From contig JAPFBL010000068.1 of assembly GCA_026182355.1 (NCBI GenBank), positions 9,585,001-9,649,000 on the forward strand: DNA of 64,000 nucleotides, written 5' to 3'. The notes beneath the pieces were generated by a model. The model did no database searches and had not been told where the DNA came from. It saw only the letters and a list, made by a program, of their open reading frames with translations. Positions 36,721 to 48,440 of the stretch are shown here, piece by piece. The translations under genes were made by a program, and so were the position numbers. Positions within the stretch are counted from its first letter, which is position 1; each line of letters starts with the position of its first letter. This stretch comes from Hermatobates lingyangjiaoensis (taxonomy: Eukaryota > Arthropoda > Insecta > Hemiptera > Hermatobatidae).

Positions 36721-37220
36721 TCTGATTTTTCAGTAATAATATTAAAGACTTTGAATCTTAAAACTACATTAAAGTGAGTGAAATAAATTGCTTTCATACT
36801 CTTTTGACATATATTAATGTAGTTGGTTTCAATGGGTTGAACACCCATCTTCAGAGAGAGAGAAAAGAAGTAAAAAACAAATGATGCAGACGGTAGTGAT
36901 ATATGTGAAGGTGTGTGTTTTAATAGACTCGTATATCCAGGTTCAGACCGTATATCCAAGTCCTAGCCTCATGCGAGCCATGCGTTTGGCCCACCTACAG
37001 TTAAAACAAGACATAAATCGTTTGTTGAGGGAGATGTGGCCTGACACTTTGGTGATAATTGCATACACCATCTGTTACATCTTTGACCGTCTTTATCATA
37101 TCTCACCCGGTCATAAACTCGTTCTGCTTACTATTTTACTTGTTACACATCTCACTCGTTCTACACATGTCTCTCTGCTTCCTGCATATAATACAGGTTT
37201 AATCATGGCGTGATGAATAG
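36721..37220 (-). mobile_element. Probable PLE tail fragment
   Basis: The minus strand contains CTGAAGA (36848-36854), a hairpin TGGGT/ACCCA, then TTGAAACC (TTTC at 36827-36830 on the plus strand). This is the signature of the other PLE tails. Upstream on that strand is a stretch of balanced base composition to about 37220 with no recognisable GIY-YIG motif. The assignment rests on the signature alone. Confidence 0.45.
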
Positions 37221-40059
37221 ATAGGCAATTTCTACTCTTAGTCAGAAGAAGGGTCAAAAAAGTTGTTGTCCTTTTGGACTGCTTAGTGTGTATGACTTAA
37301 AAAAGACTATTTTGACCAAGCTTGTTCCTTAATTAGTATTTTAATTTGTAAGTTACATTGGCATGTCCTATACACAGTAAAACACATTTCTTATAGTCTA
37401 CATGCTTCAATTGTTCACCATTCATCACATTAGTAAGTAAACACTGATACCACCTACAGAATTACCCACCAACCTTTCAATACTTCTAACATTATGGCTT
37501 TATTTTTTTTCTTAACAATACACCTGGACTATCTTCTTAAGATATTATTTATTTGTGCAACTCTGTTCTAATTTGAACCATACCCAATATGATGTTTTTT
37601 TTGGAAATATTTCAGTTTCCTAAAGTTTAGCTTTCATATGAATAGGCACAGGGTTTTCCATTAATAAAAGCACGACCTTCCCATTGCCATTAAAGCATTC
37701 TTAAGAAGTTAATAACTCTTACCATGCGTAATTTCTAAAGCAAACCCATCATTTGAATGCTCCTGTCACATTCATGGCTTCAGAAATAGTTTGTATTGTT
37801 TTCTATAAAGTAGATCAGCTTCCAAACTCACTTTTAATCATTAATTATTGTTAATTATATATTTTAACATTACTTCTAATATTTTTTGGACCTAATTTAT
37901 TTATTGCGTACATAAATATTTAATTAATTATTATTACATTGTATATTTCATTATTTTTCTTAATTTATTTTATATTTCGTTGTTTTTCGACTTGTATTTT
38001 GAACTTTCGTGTTGTTTAATCTCCATAGTTATTGTTTATCGCTTCTAGTGATGTTTTAAAAGCAGAATGTACTGCTTATTAATTTGTCACCCACTATGGT
38101 TAGAGTCGAATCACATTTCTAAGTTGGTTCTGTATCACAGGTAGTAAATTATGTCTCAGTCAAGTTTATAAAAGAAGAAATTTTCAAGATATATCAATGA
38201 CCATACAATCCAAGACTGACTTTACTTCCTCCCTATAGTGTTAAAACTTTCTATTTGCCTCATGAAAAGTCGTTATACTCAATATTTAACCTCTAATATT
38301 CAATGAAAATTACACGCAGTCTTCCTGTTATACTACATCATATCCGCTTTTCTATAAGTAAGTAAATTGTGCTTATTATAAAAAATATGTTTTTCATTTT
38401 TTTTATTTTCAAATTATACTTATTGTAAAAAATCCATTTTTTCATTTTGATAGATCCCTTATGGAGGTTTCAAGTACACATTATTCCTATTAATTGATAT
38501 TATAGTATTGTTGTGTGTGTTAGTGTAAATATGTAGATCGATGGGTGTGCATTAAGAGGTTCTATATAAGTCACGAAAAATATAGCAAACCTGTTTAACA
38601 TTTAACAAGTATCATACAAATTACACACATTTTTATAGTGATAGTATATTTTTAACGTGAAATTATACGTCTTAATATGATGAAATTATTCATATCTTAT
38701 GGTTTAGGTATTTATAATAACTTTTACTAAGCTTGAAGGTTCCAAGTAGTAATATTAAAATAAAGTAGAATCCAAGTATTAATAATTGAGTGCTTGAAAA
38801 AAAATATGTATTTGACACTTATATCAGTAGTGAAAGAGTATGTAGTAAATAGAATATCAATTCAAATCTTTATGACAATGTCCTTGAATTTAGTATAAGT
38901 TTGCGATGTTTTTTTTATATATAAGGTCCTACGGATACCTCACAGAAACTATTGTCTGTAAAAACGACCCTTGTAACACCAAACACCACCACGAAGTCTT
39001 CATAAAATAGTTAATTGCTCACTTATTACAAATAATTAAGTCCAAATTTTATTAAATAGTTTGTGATTAGTATTGATAAATTAATTACGATACTAGTTCT
39101 TTTGGAAGCTATATCTAAAGCACTAGTACTCAGCCATCTGTTTATGTTAGATTTATTATTAGTTTAACTGAACCATTTGTTGAATGTCTATCTCTCAGTC
39201 TATAATGCCTGATCTTCTATTTCAAATTATATCTCTTGAAGTTTATTTTTATCAATTATAGTTTTTTCCCACCAATTCATGCGAGAATGTATGAGTCCAG
39301 TACAGACATCAGTTGTTCCGAATATTGTAAAACTATTATATTTGCCTCCTATTTAATTACCCAGAGTCAAGAGTACAATACAGCCTTGAGAACTTCAGCT
39401 TTAATCAAGGACAATCAGAAGCTTTCTTAATTATCAATAAAACAGGTTTTTGTCTTTGAAAAGCTTTTTGTTTAGTAATCTATAGTTTATTCTGGAAACC
39501 TTACAGCCATTACCCTTCCATTTTAATCTTTCAGAATGATTGGATTTTCTATCTGCAATTTGAGTCTGACCCTTTCTATTACTTCCAATGAAAAACTGGT
39601 TATTAGTCACTGCTGAAACGAAGCCATAATTTATTCATTGTGCTATCTCTCCTCCTTTAGATACCATTAGGGAAATATTCATTAACTTCAAAACAGTGCC
39701 TCTCCCTTCATCCCTTTGTATCGTATCTCCAAGTATTTCTTTCTTTTAAATACGAATAATACTATAAATAATTACTAGGCCATCATTCTTTCATTATAGT
39801 CCAATTTATTTAAGTTAAAATCAATATTTTTAGGGTTATATTGAATTCGTAAATATTTAAATGTTTCCTTTTTTTTCTGTTGTTTTTATACAATATTTTT
39901 TATCTAAGGATAACCGGTTACTAACCGGTTTACTGGCCTGTATACATACCTGGAATCAGTGACAAAAATCCAGGAGATTTATGGAGATCCAACGAAAGTA
40001 GTCAGTGTCGTTAAAACAACGAGGGTGAATATCAGATTAAATACTTGAAAAAAAAATCT
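37221..40059. other. No recognised feature
   Basis: AT-rich. No domain, RNA gene or element end was recognised. Confidence 0.5.
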
Positions 40060-41695
40060 GGAGTGGCCTACACTCTACTTTACTATAAGTAACTTAATGT
40101 CAAATTTCTTGAGTATATAAATCATAACGTCTCATTTAAGCATAACGTAAACATCTAAATGGGATATAATTATTAGCCTATCATTCCTGAGGTAGTACAG
40201 ATAGTGATTGAAGGATATATCATTTTATAAGCTTATTTTTGTACATCACAAATAATTTATTATTTGCAAATAATTGCATTAGTATAACTACAGCAGTAAT
40301 AACATTTTTGAAAAACCAAAGTGAACATTTCTTGAAACGATTTATTCTCCTACAAGAGAATGGCTTTTGTTCAAACAGCCAGTAGATTTCTTACATCGTT
40401 TACTTGACATCCTTCTACTTTGAATATTAAAGTAAAATTTTTAAATTTAAAACAGGAAAATACCCTTTTTTTCTCTGAAAAACATCTTTAACTGCGAAGA
40501 AAATGTTGTTTTAAGGTGATGTGTAAATTAAACATGTACGATAATTACATTTATTAATCTCTAAACGAAAGATTCAGATTATGAATTATCATTTACATTT
40601 TTGGTCTTTTATAGAATTATCATACTGGGAATTTTAATCTTTAAAATATTAATAATAATAAGCTTCTTAGTATTTAATAAGATCATTTTCCTTCCATTTG
40701 TCAAATAACATATTTACGAATTTTTTCTGAGTGAGTGTTATCATTTTCCTGCACAATATTATTCCTCTTACATCTCATATAATTCAATAAACAATTTAAA
40801 CTGTTCCTTTATAAAATCAATTTTATCTCAGTGGATTCGCTCAAAAAATTTCTAAGTCAATGTAAACAATGTAAAAAAATACAAAAAATTCGACAAGTAT
40901 AGCAGGTGATCTCTTAGTCTAGGGTAAACAAAGAGTTTTTTTATCGTTATTGCTCTTTCTCGTAATTGAAACTTCATGATTTTTTTTTATGAATTGCTAA
41001 TTTTTTGTTCCATTTTTGGTCAAATTTTCATTATTTTTTAATAAGCCGTTTAGCGTCAAAAAAACATTTTCTGAAAACAGAAATCGTACTGTAACGCCTC
41101 ATTAGCGAATGTAATTTTGAAAAAAAATATCTCAACTCATTCTACACATAATGTTCTATTTATAGGCATAGTTTCATTCTTGTCCGTCAAACAGTATGGC
41201 TGGTATCGCTCTCACAAGGTTTGAGATTGAATTATAAGTCAAAATTTTTACATGTTATTGAAAAAAAAATATTTCCTGTTGTTTTAAGATTCTGAATATA
41301 TTTATCGTTTGTTCCATTTGTAACCTCAAAGATAATGTCAAAATTTCAAAACTCTAGGGTTATCAGTTTAGGAGAAATAAATGTTTTAAAAAAAACGGTT
41401 TTTGGCAACAAAAGTGACTTTCCCATCATGCATAATTCTTCCCAAACAATAGGGATCTTCGTCCTTATGAGGCCCATTTTTGTGTAAAATATCAACTTAA
41501 TCCATCAAAGATTCTGGACCGTAGCGTGGTAACAAGCAATGCTAACACACGCACCCACCCACCCACGCACACACACAGACATCATCGTAAAAACGTCATA
41601 AAACGACTTCTGGGACCTCAAAACATGTAATTCCGTCAAAATCTCGAGATCGAATTTTTTCACGATCACTATACTTTACTTATAGTAAAGTAATA
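40060..41695 (-). repeat. Repeat R, near-full-length copy
   Basis: About 1.63 kb, closely similar by eye to the dimer units at 56774-58413 and 58414-60043 but in the opposite orientation. Its plus-strand left end is TCTGGAGTGGCCTACACTC and its right end is CTTTACTTATAGTAAAGTA. A (CACC/CACA)n stretch at about 41548-41577 corresponds to the GGGT-rich part of the other copies. No transposase, RT or Rep motif was seen. An internal frame that is open in the plus-strand copies is closed here by a TAA. Its class is unknown. Confidence 0.8.
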
Positions 41696-41879
41696 TTCAT
41701 AGATTTTCCTAATTTTTTGAAATTATAGATATAAGATCTATTTGAAGGTTATACACAGTAAAGATTGTTAATGCCTTTATAAAGTATTTTTTTTGTTCTA
41801 ATTCAAAAACTTCTTACTTCAGCCAATGAAAAAAATTTCAAAATAAATATACATAATATATATATATATACTCGAGTTC

Positions 41880-42175
41880 AAAATCAAAAAACAGTAACAT
41901 ACAGAGTAAAGAAACACACTTACAAACTCAATGACAGGTTATTAAGTATATTTCTTATTTCTTCCTGTAGTCCTTTACCCCAAACACTTTTTCCTCACTT
42001 TGTCCCTTTCTTGCACTGCCTCCCAGTCTTCCCAACCCCATACCAGACGTTTCTCTATCTTTCACTCCAGCTGAGTTTCTGACTCTGACGAAGACCTATT
42101 TTTATTCTTGAAAGATCTAAGTCTTTTTTCTCATTTCTAATTGTAGTTTGACTTTGATATTATATTATAATATAT
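41880..42175 (+). mobile_element. PLE tail
   Basis: Same family as the copies near 9.2-9.7 and 47.0-47.7 kb. CTGACGAAGACC starts at 42085, GAAAGATCTAAG at 42110, followed by TTGTAGTTTGA and a short TA-rich end at about 42160-42177. It is preceded by a C-rich stretch (about 41965-42060). A short TA tract lies just upstream at 41856-41870. Confidence 0.6.
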
Positions 42176-42439
42176 ATGCGTTGAACTGAATTGCCTTAAT
42201 CAAACATACCTTTCTTTTTAGCAGTTTTTCATATATTCTTGATAATTTCAAATCGTCTTGATTTAGTTGGTGAATTATTTAAGCAAAACTCTGGTTGGCC
42301 ATCAATATTTAATGATTATCATTTGACATGTTTCGCTTGTCAAACAACCAAAAACAGTGTCACATGTTCATTCAGATACAGTTGTTGTTAAAATGTACAT
42401 ACTATTTTTCGTTGTAAAATAATTTTTAATGCAATACTT

Positions 42440-42600
42440 AGTTTTTCTGTTTCAAAATTTATACTTCTGCCTTTTTTTATTTTTATAATTTTTAATTTTA
42501 TACTTTTTTAAAAAAAGGTTTTAAATAAATACCGAAACGTTGGCAATGAGAGTTTAATTTGTTCCTGAAGAACTGACCTAGTCCCGATAAACTTTAGTTT

Positions 42601-42635
<35 letters not shown>

Positions 42636-42840
42636 TTTAACCTAGAGAAAAGAACACAGAAAGACACTACAGAACTCACTTCGATATTTTGACATCCGTC
42701 GTCATCGGGAAGAAGTGCAAAGTACTCGCGTTGAGAAGCAAACTGCTACTGGCCTCCAGAGTAACTCGTGGAACCACCGCAATGCTGCCCCCCAGCGGAG
42801 GAGAGGAAAAATAGAAATCCCTCCAATATTTATTTTATTT
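42440..42840. mobile_element. Two PLE tails converging on (TA)n, same pair as near 17.9 kb
   Basis: The plus-strand tail has GGTTTTAAATAAATACCGAAA at 42517-42537, in which the hairpin partner is degraded, and ends with GAACTGACC and ACTTTAGTTTTG. (TA)n occupies 42603-42632. The minus-strand tail (42633-42840) carries GATGACGACGGATGTC followed by AAAATATCG; a closely similar minus-strand tail lies at 51361-51545. A further TA tract lies at about 42868-42906. Confidence 0.65.
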
Positions 42841-42869
42841 TTATTTATTTTATTTTAATTTATTTCCAA

Positions 42870-42907
<38 letters not shown>

Positions 42908-42909
<2 letters not shown>

Positions 42910-42973
42910 CAAACCACAATATAAAATGGGAAAACTCTTAGTCTTGTTTTCCCATTTCATATTGTGGTTTGAT
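42908..42973. repeat. Fold-back of a PLE tail terminus
   Basis: Arms of 28 bp at 42908-42935 and 42946-42973 with one mismatch, built from the ATCAAACCACAATATGAAAT end found in the PLE tails near 9.6 and 47.7 kb. A (TA)n tract adjoins on the left. The loop holds TCTTAGTC, also part of the tail. Confidence 0.8.
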
Positions 42974-43020
42974 CATTGATTGTTATTTAACTTGTTTATG
43001 TGAAAAAATTTATGTATATA

Positions 43021-46000
43021 TATTATAGACATAATTTTAGCTGCAAATATATAACATTTCAAGCTGCTTTATGTTTATAATGAATTTTTATATAAATTAT
43101 ATGCAATAAGTTATGAACTTAACTGCATATTTTATGTTTTCTAATGACAATAGCATATGCATTATATTCTTTCAAATCACCATGTCAGTGGCAGAGAAAC
43201 ATTTGTTTTTAATTAATGATGCATATACTATCAATTCAAAACAAGCTATCTCTCTAGAAAATGTAATATGCAGATGCTTATATAAGAAAATGAAGTCATA
43301 ACAAAACATTTGAATGATTCAGTTGCAGAATAAATAAACAATCAGAAAATATGCTTCAACAATGGTTGTAGCAAGGTGATTTCTTCCATACTGAACGGCC
43401 AACTAGATGAGACGTGAAAAAAACCATATGCATTAGAATATACATACAAGTAACGTATTTATCTCAGAATATCAAAGCATCAGTATTTCCAAACTATTTA
43501 TAAGTAAATAAATAAATTTATATATATTTCATAAATTTATATATTTATAAATAAAAGTTTGTATACTTATAAATTGATGAATAAAATTAATTATAAGGTA
43601 ATATGTAATTGTTTTTAATTCATACTATTTTTTTGTTCAGTGTGTATGGCTTTAAATCAGTAAAACTGTGAAGTTTTTCCTTCAAATCAAAAGAGAAAAT
43701 GCGAAAGTAATGGTAACACTGACTTCCTGATGCAGTTCTAAACGTGGCTTCATAAAACAGGTCCGTGTACTCATATGGGTTTACTAAATTTAAATCATTT
43801 TGGCCATTTATAATTATAGTTAATAAGCATTCAATGAGACGGTTTAGTTTACATAGAATGAGACAATATTCCTAAGTTCTAAGAAGCCCAGCTTGTCATG
43901 GACGACAGAGTTGAGTTCTTTGAACAGTTATATAACCTTCAAAGAGTCCAGCAAGTTTAGTTGTGTTGTTTCACTTCACTTATTTCAAAATTCAATATAA
44001 ACTTCTGGTAATATAAATCTAATCTCCATGTTTTGGTCATATTTCTGATATCAGTTTTAAATTAAGTTTCTTGGCTGTCAAAATCGTTAAAATAAGTAGA
44101 AATTATATCGTATTTGAGAATATCAAAGGGGCAGATCGTGATGACGCAGTTGATTCAGATAAGTTTCATGAGAATTTCCTTCATATGATGTTTAGTCGCA
44201 GTTATCTTTAATAGGTTGTTGTGGACTGACAGATTGACATGTGTGTGTTTTCCTAGATATAAACATTAGAAGTCTCTTTTGTTCGTTCTGTATATCAGCT
44301 ATTTTCAGGTCTTTGCAACACAATTATTTCTTTGTTTACTTTCATTTTGTTTACATTAGTGGTATGGTTTTTGAAGTCACTTTTATAATAATGTTTAATT
44401 TCCTTTTTGTCTATATTCTGCCAATTAACTTAGCATAATATGATATACTAATACGAAGAATAAAAAATAAATAAAAAGTTTTTGTATGAATGATTACAGT
44501 TTAGCTCACGCAACAAATAATCTCAGCAAATATAGATATATTTTTTTATCATGATCTATTAATACCCAATTTTCCAAAAAAATTGATAGGTATAAAAATC
44601 CATTTTCTTACGTGATTGTCTTCTGCCTTTTGCATTTTGACAGTTTGATACTTTCAATTTCTTGACTGCTTCTATTCCTTTGTTTCAAAATATTTCAAGC
44701 AATTGATGTGTGTGTAATTTTACACTCATCTAATCAGGTTTTAATAAAATGCTATACTTTTAACAGTTGTCGACTACGATAATTTTCATTTTACAAAAAA
44801 AAGTACATTGACTTTTTGACAGCAATATATAGATAATTGTTATATCATGAGAAGGAGCATTAAAGTAAGTGACGATATAACTAAACAAGTATACATTAGT
44901 TGTACAACATTTTCCAGCGATTATAAGTGACTCTCACCAATTGTTATATCTAGGAATATTTTTGTGGATTATAATTATATGACTCGATTTCATTATACAG
45001 TATGTTGTGTTCTCAGTTTCACCATTATATTATAATATTCACCAATTTTTAAAATAATATTGATATTTTAATTTCAAATTATTATCCATAAAATGGTTAT
45101 TACTTTAAATTCAAATGAGAGTTAATTTGAATTTTAACCGCAAATTTAAGTGAATTATTTATTGAAGGAACACACGGTATAATATGTAAGAGCAGTTTTT
45201 TGACAGAGATTGGTATGAATTGAAGAGCACCTAAGTGCATCGGAACTCATTCATTGAATGTTATGTGTTGCTTCACGGGTTTATACATCGTATATTTTCT
45301 GATGGAACTTCAAATGAAAAGGAGACGACCAAACTGGTCATGGAAGCAATACTAGTACGAAGTAGAACGTAGAAGGAATAACCAACGCGTATCTCACATA
45401 GTAAAATGTTATTAAAGAATAATAGATTTCACTTGTGTGGGGTTCACGGTAGACGACTTTGTATTAAAACTCTAATCAAAAGATTTTAACGTCTCTTTAG
45501 TTCTGTAAAAAAGAAGTTTCAAAATCTGTAATTTTTTGGCCATTTATTTTCTTTATTTTGATTGGTAAAGATTGAACGTGGAGAATTATTTAATTACTGG
45601 GAGTAAGGAAGCTATTTTGAACAATGCTCTTGACAGATATAAAAGCTTGCTAAAGGCTGACTGGGCTCATTGAAGGGAAATTATCTGGGTCTAATTGGGT
45701 GAGGGGATGCTTAGCTTTGGCCAACATGATTTATCACTATCTCTATCTACTCCAGTCATCAAACGACTTGTCCTCTAATCTGTTTTGAATTAACTCCCAA
45801 AGATATGCCTCATGAGCTCTGTCATTTATCGTTGACCTTTATAATGGCATTTTCTATTGAGTTTATTTTAATTTAAATTGAATTCATTCCTTCCAATTGC
45901 AGTAGTTTATAGTTTATTTATGAAAAGCTTTAGAGCAAAGGCACTAAATTCTTAAATTAAATTACAAATTACTTTCCTATATCTGCGAAAACTGTCATTA

Positions 46001-46994
46001 TTATCAATGAATATTAAAAAGTGGATGACTCAAACACAGTAATATCGTACATTACTGTTATTACCATTAATGGAATTAGGAGTCAGTGTTGTCTGTGAAG
46101 GTTAGAAAAACATACTTAGATGTTTTAAAAAAGTAAAACAATATTTATATTAATTTTGATAAACTGAATGATGTTTATGTTATTTAGTGTTTCCAACGAA
46201 GTGCAGAATCTTGTGTTTATTAAATTGCGTTCCTATGTTTTCCCATGTGAAGATAAGTTTGGTATGTCAATATCACAGTATCATGAGGTTATAAAATAAG
46301 AAATGTGCAATAATGGACATCAGTTTAAAAATACTGTTGCGTTCGTCACAAATTTATAATATAGATATACTGTGATCAACGGACAGCGCGTCTGCATTTT
46401 TCATATCTTGTTAAATAAAGTTTTTATTAATAACAGTTTATGTTATTAATAGTGGTTAGGTGTTTAATAATATTGTAATAACGTAATACAGTGGTAGTGG
46501 TTAATAACCCTATGTGACTAATCTGACTGGACATGCCTGTAAACAACCGAACTGTACTACTCTACTTTTCAAGAATTTGAAATTTATTCCTGACCTTTTC
46601 CCCTTGTGTTTATTATTTCAATTAATCGTAATGAAAAATGTTTTTTTTTCCAGCAATAGTGTGTTTCAATAATGGTCATAGTTGGTTTACTGACAAAATA
46701 TTAGTTCTGGACTTTTATTAACAATAATAGAGATACATATTTGAAGTAGTTGTAAACCAAGAAAAGTGAGCTTTTATTAAATCGGGGCTATTAAAACTTC
46801 ATATGTAATTAAGATTAATATTTAGATTAATTAATTAATTTAAATTAATTAATTTAGATTGGTATTTATTAGAAATTTAATTAGAAGGTTATATTTATAA
46901 CCTCGATAATCAGACCTATTGCCTGTCACGGAACTTCCAAAAAAATTCCATCTAAGAATACTAAACAATATTTATAGTATCCGCTAATACTATG
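43021..46994. other. No recognised gene or element
   Basis: AT-rich with a few more balanced patches, notably about 45640-45840. No known domain, RNA gene or transposon end was recognised. Confidence 0.45.
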
Positions 46995-47255
46995 ATATTC
47001 TTAATTTGGGGAAATACCTGAAAGTATAGGTTCTATGGAGAATGTTTTCTCCACCATATTACCACTCTTCCGTCTCACTCTGTTGAACCCCTCACCATGA
47101 TGTTTCGGCATCTTGTGTTTCAGTTGGGTTTTTAACTCTGAAGAAGACCGCTTGTTGTGTTTGAAAGACCTTAGTCTTTGTTTCCCCATTTTATATTGTA
47201 GCCTGATCATTCATTGTATTTCACGTGTTTTTGAGAAATATTGTTATATATATGT
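46995..47255 (+). mobile_element. PLE tail
   Basis: CTGAAGAAGACCGCTTGTTG begins at 47138, then GTTTGAAAGACCTTAGTC with GAAA at 47163-47166. The end TGATCATTCATTGTATTTCA leads into a short TA tract at about 47245-47254. A closely related copy lies only 500 bp downstream. Confidence 0.65.
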
Positions 47256-47280
47256 CATTCTGATAGAGATGACTTCATAA

Positions 47281-47510
47281 AAGAGATGTTCTAAGTACGT
47301 AGATTTCATTTTTTAATAAGAATTCAAGGACCTCCTACTCCACACAGTAAAAACAATTAAATCACTTGGTCAAAAAACAGCCAATCATATATCAGATCCA
47401 GACCACTAATGGAGATTTCAGTATATAATGACCAACGTCTGGAACTATAACTACACAAGAATTTGACTGAAGATGACTGTAGAAACAGTCGAAATATGTT
47501 GCAGGAATAA
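47281..47510 (+). mobile_element. PLE tail of a second family with a perfect hairpin
   Basis: CTGAAGA at 47467-47473, one T, GACTGT-AGAA-ACAGTC (a perfect 6-bp hairpin at 47475-47490), then GAAATATG at 47491. This is the cleanest example of the tail signature in the window. The DNA upstream to about 47281 is unassigned. There is no TA tract at its end; the next PLE tail begins after about 130 bp. Confidence 0.5.
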
Positions 47511-47639
47511 TATGTATACGCAGATAATCATGACCCTTAGAAGAATACTTCTCAAGATCAGCACCTCATTAAACAATTTGTCATCATTAATTGCCATCTC
47601 ATACCCAACAAGAAACAAAAACAATAGAAATGAGTTAGG

Positions 47640-47936
47640 TATACTGAGTTGGGTTTTGACTCTGACGATGACCGCTTGTTACGGTTGAAAGATCTTAGTC
47701 TTGTTTTCCCATTTCTTATTGTGGTTTGATCATTGATTGTTGTTTCACGTGTTTATGTGAAATCTTTATATATATATATATATATATATACTAGAATTTA
47801 AAAAGAACACATAGAAAGGAAATCACTGAACTCACTACTATATTTCGATGTCCTCGTCTTCAGGAAAAGAAGTGAATCGCTCCAAAGGCTGATAACGACT
47901 TTGATTATATATATATTAATATATATATATATATAT
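47640..47936. mobile_element. Converging PLE tails around (TA)n
   Basis: The plus-strand tail has CTGACGATGACCGCTTGTTA at 47662, then CGGTTGAAAGATC; ACCG/CGGT form the hairpin. It ends with TTTCACGTGTTTATGTG and (TA)n at about 47767-47791. The minus-strand tail (47792-47905) carries CTGAAGACGAGGACATCGAA with TCTTCAG at 47857-47863, matching 17.37 and 18.19 kb. A second TA tract lies at about 47906-47936. Confidence 0.65.
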
Positions 47937-48440
47937 GAATAATTATCGAAATAACACATGATGTAATAGATGGATTAATTTACCACAATGAAACTAATTT
48001 GGAAACAATGTTCTAAGGCCTTTCGTCAACACATCGTCAGAGAGCAAGTGAACTAAAAAATATAAATACTTGTTAACCCGGTTGATTGAAATTTCTAGAA
48101 TTGTTGGTAACCCTGAATATGTTTAATGATGAAGAAGTCTTCATCTGTTTAATTATTCCGCTAATCAAAACTTCATCCAATTTATAGAGTCCTAGGCTAT
48201 TATTCATTAATTTCTCATACAAGTTCTTTATGAGTGCACTTTCCACGATATTTTTTCTTCTTTCCGAAGACACAAATATTAATTCTTATGTAACATATGA
48301 AAGAGTAATTATGTGATTAACTGGAATGAAGCAAATGAATTAATATTTGTGTCTTCGGAAAAAAGAATAAATTTTGTGGAAAGTGCACTCATAAAGAACT
48401 TTTATGAGAAATTAAATGTTCAATATAATTATCAGAAATA
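47937..48440. mobile_element. Inverted pair of PLE C-terminal fragments
   Basis: The minus strand at 48073-48273 keeps an open frame with SSERRKNIVESALIKNLYEK and LYKLDEVLISGIIKQMK. These correspond to the glutamate helix and C-terminal tail of the PLE at 5.2-5.4 kb. The plus strand at about 48320-48430 repeats the segment before it: NYVINWNEANELIFVSSEKR, then VESALIKNFYEKLN. The arms meet near 48285. On the minus strand the tail has CTGACGATGTGTTGACGAAA followed by GGCC (TCGTCAG near 48020). Confidence 0.75.

Noticed and set aside
36881..37213. Plus-strand open frame of 110 codons
   Set aside because: It lies opposite a probable minus-strand PLE tail carrying the CTGAAGA-hairpin-GAAA signature. 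The peptide has no family features.
40060..41695. Repeat R considered as a Helitron because one end begins with TC
   Set aside because: The other end has no CTRR, and the hairpin is terminal, not 10 bp inside. No Rep or helicase motif was seen.
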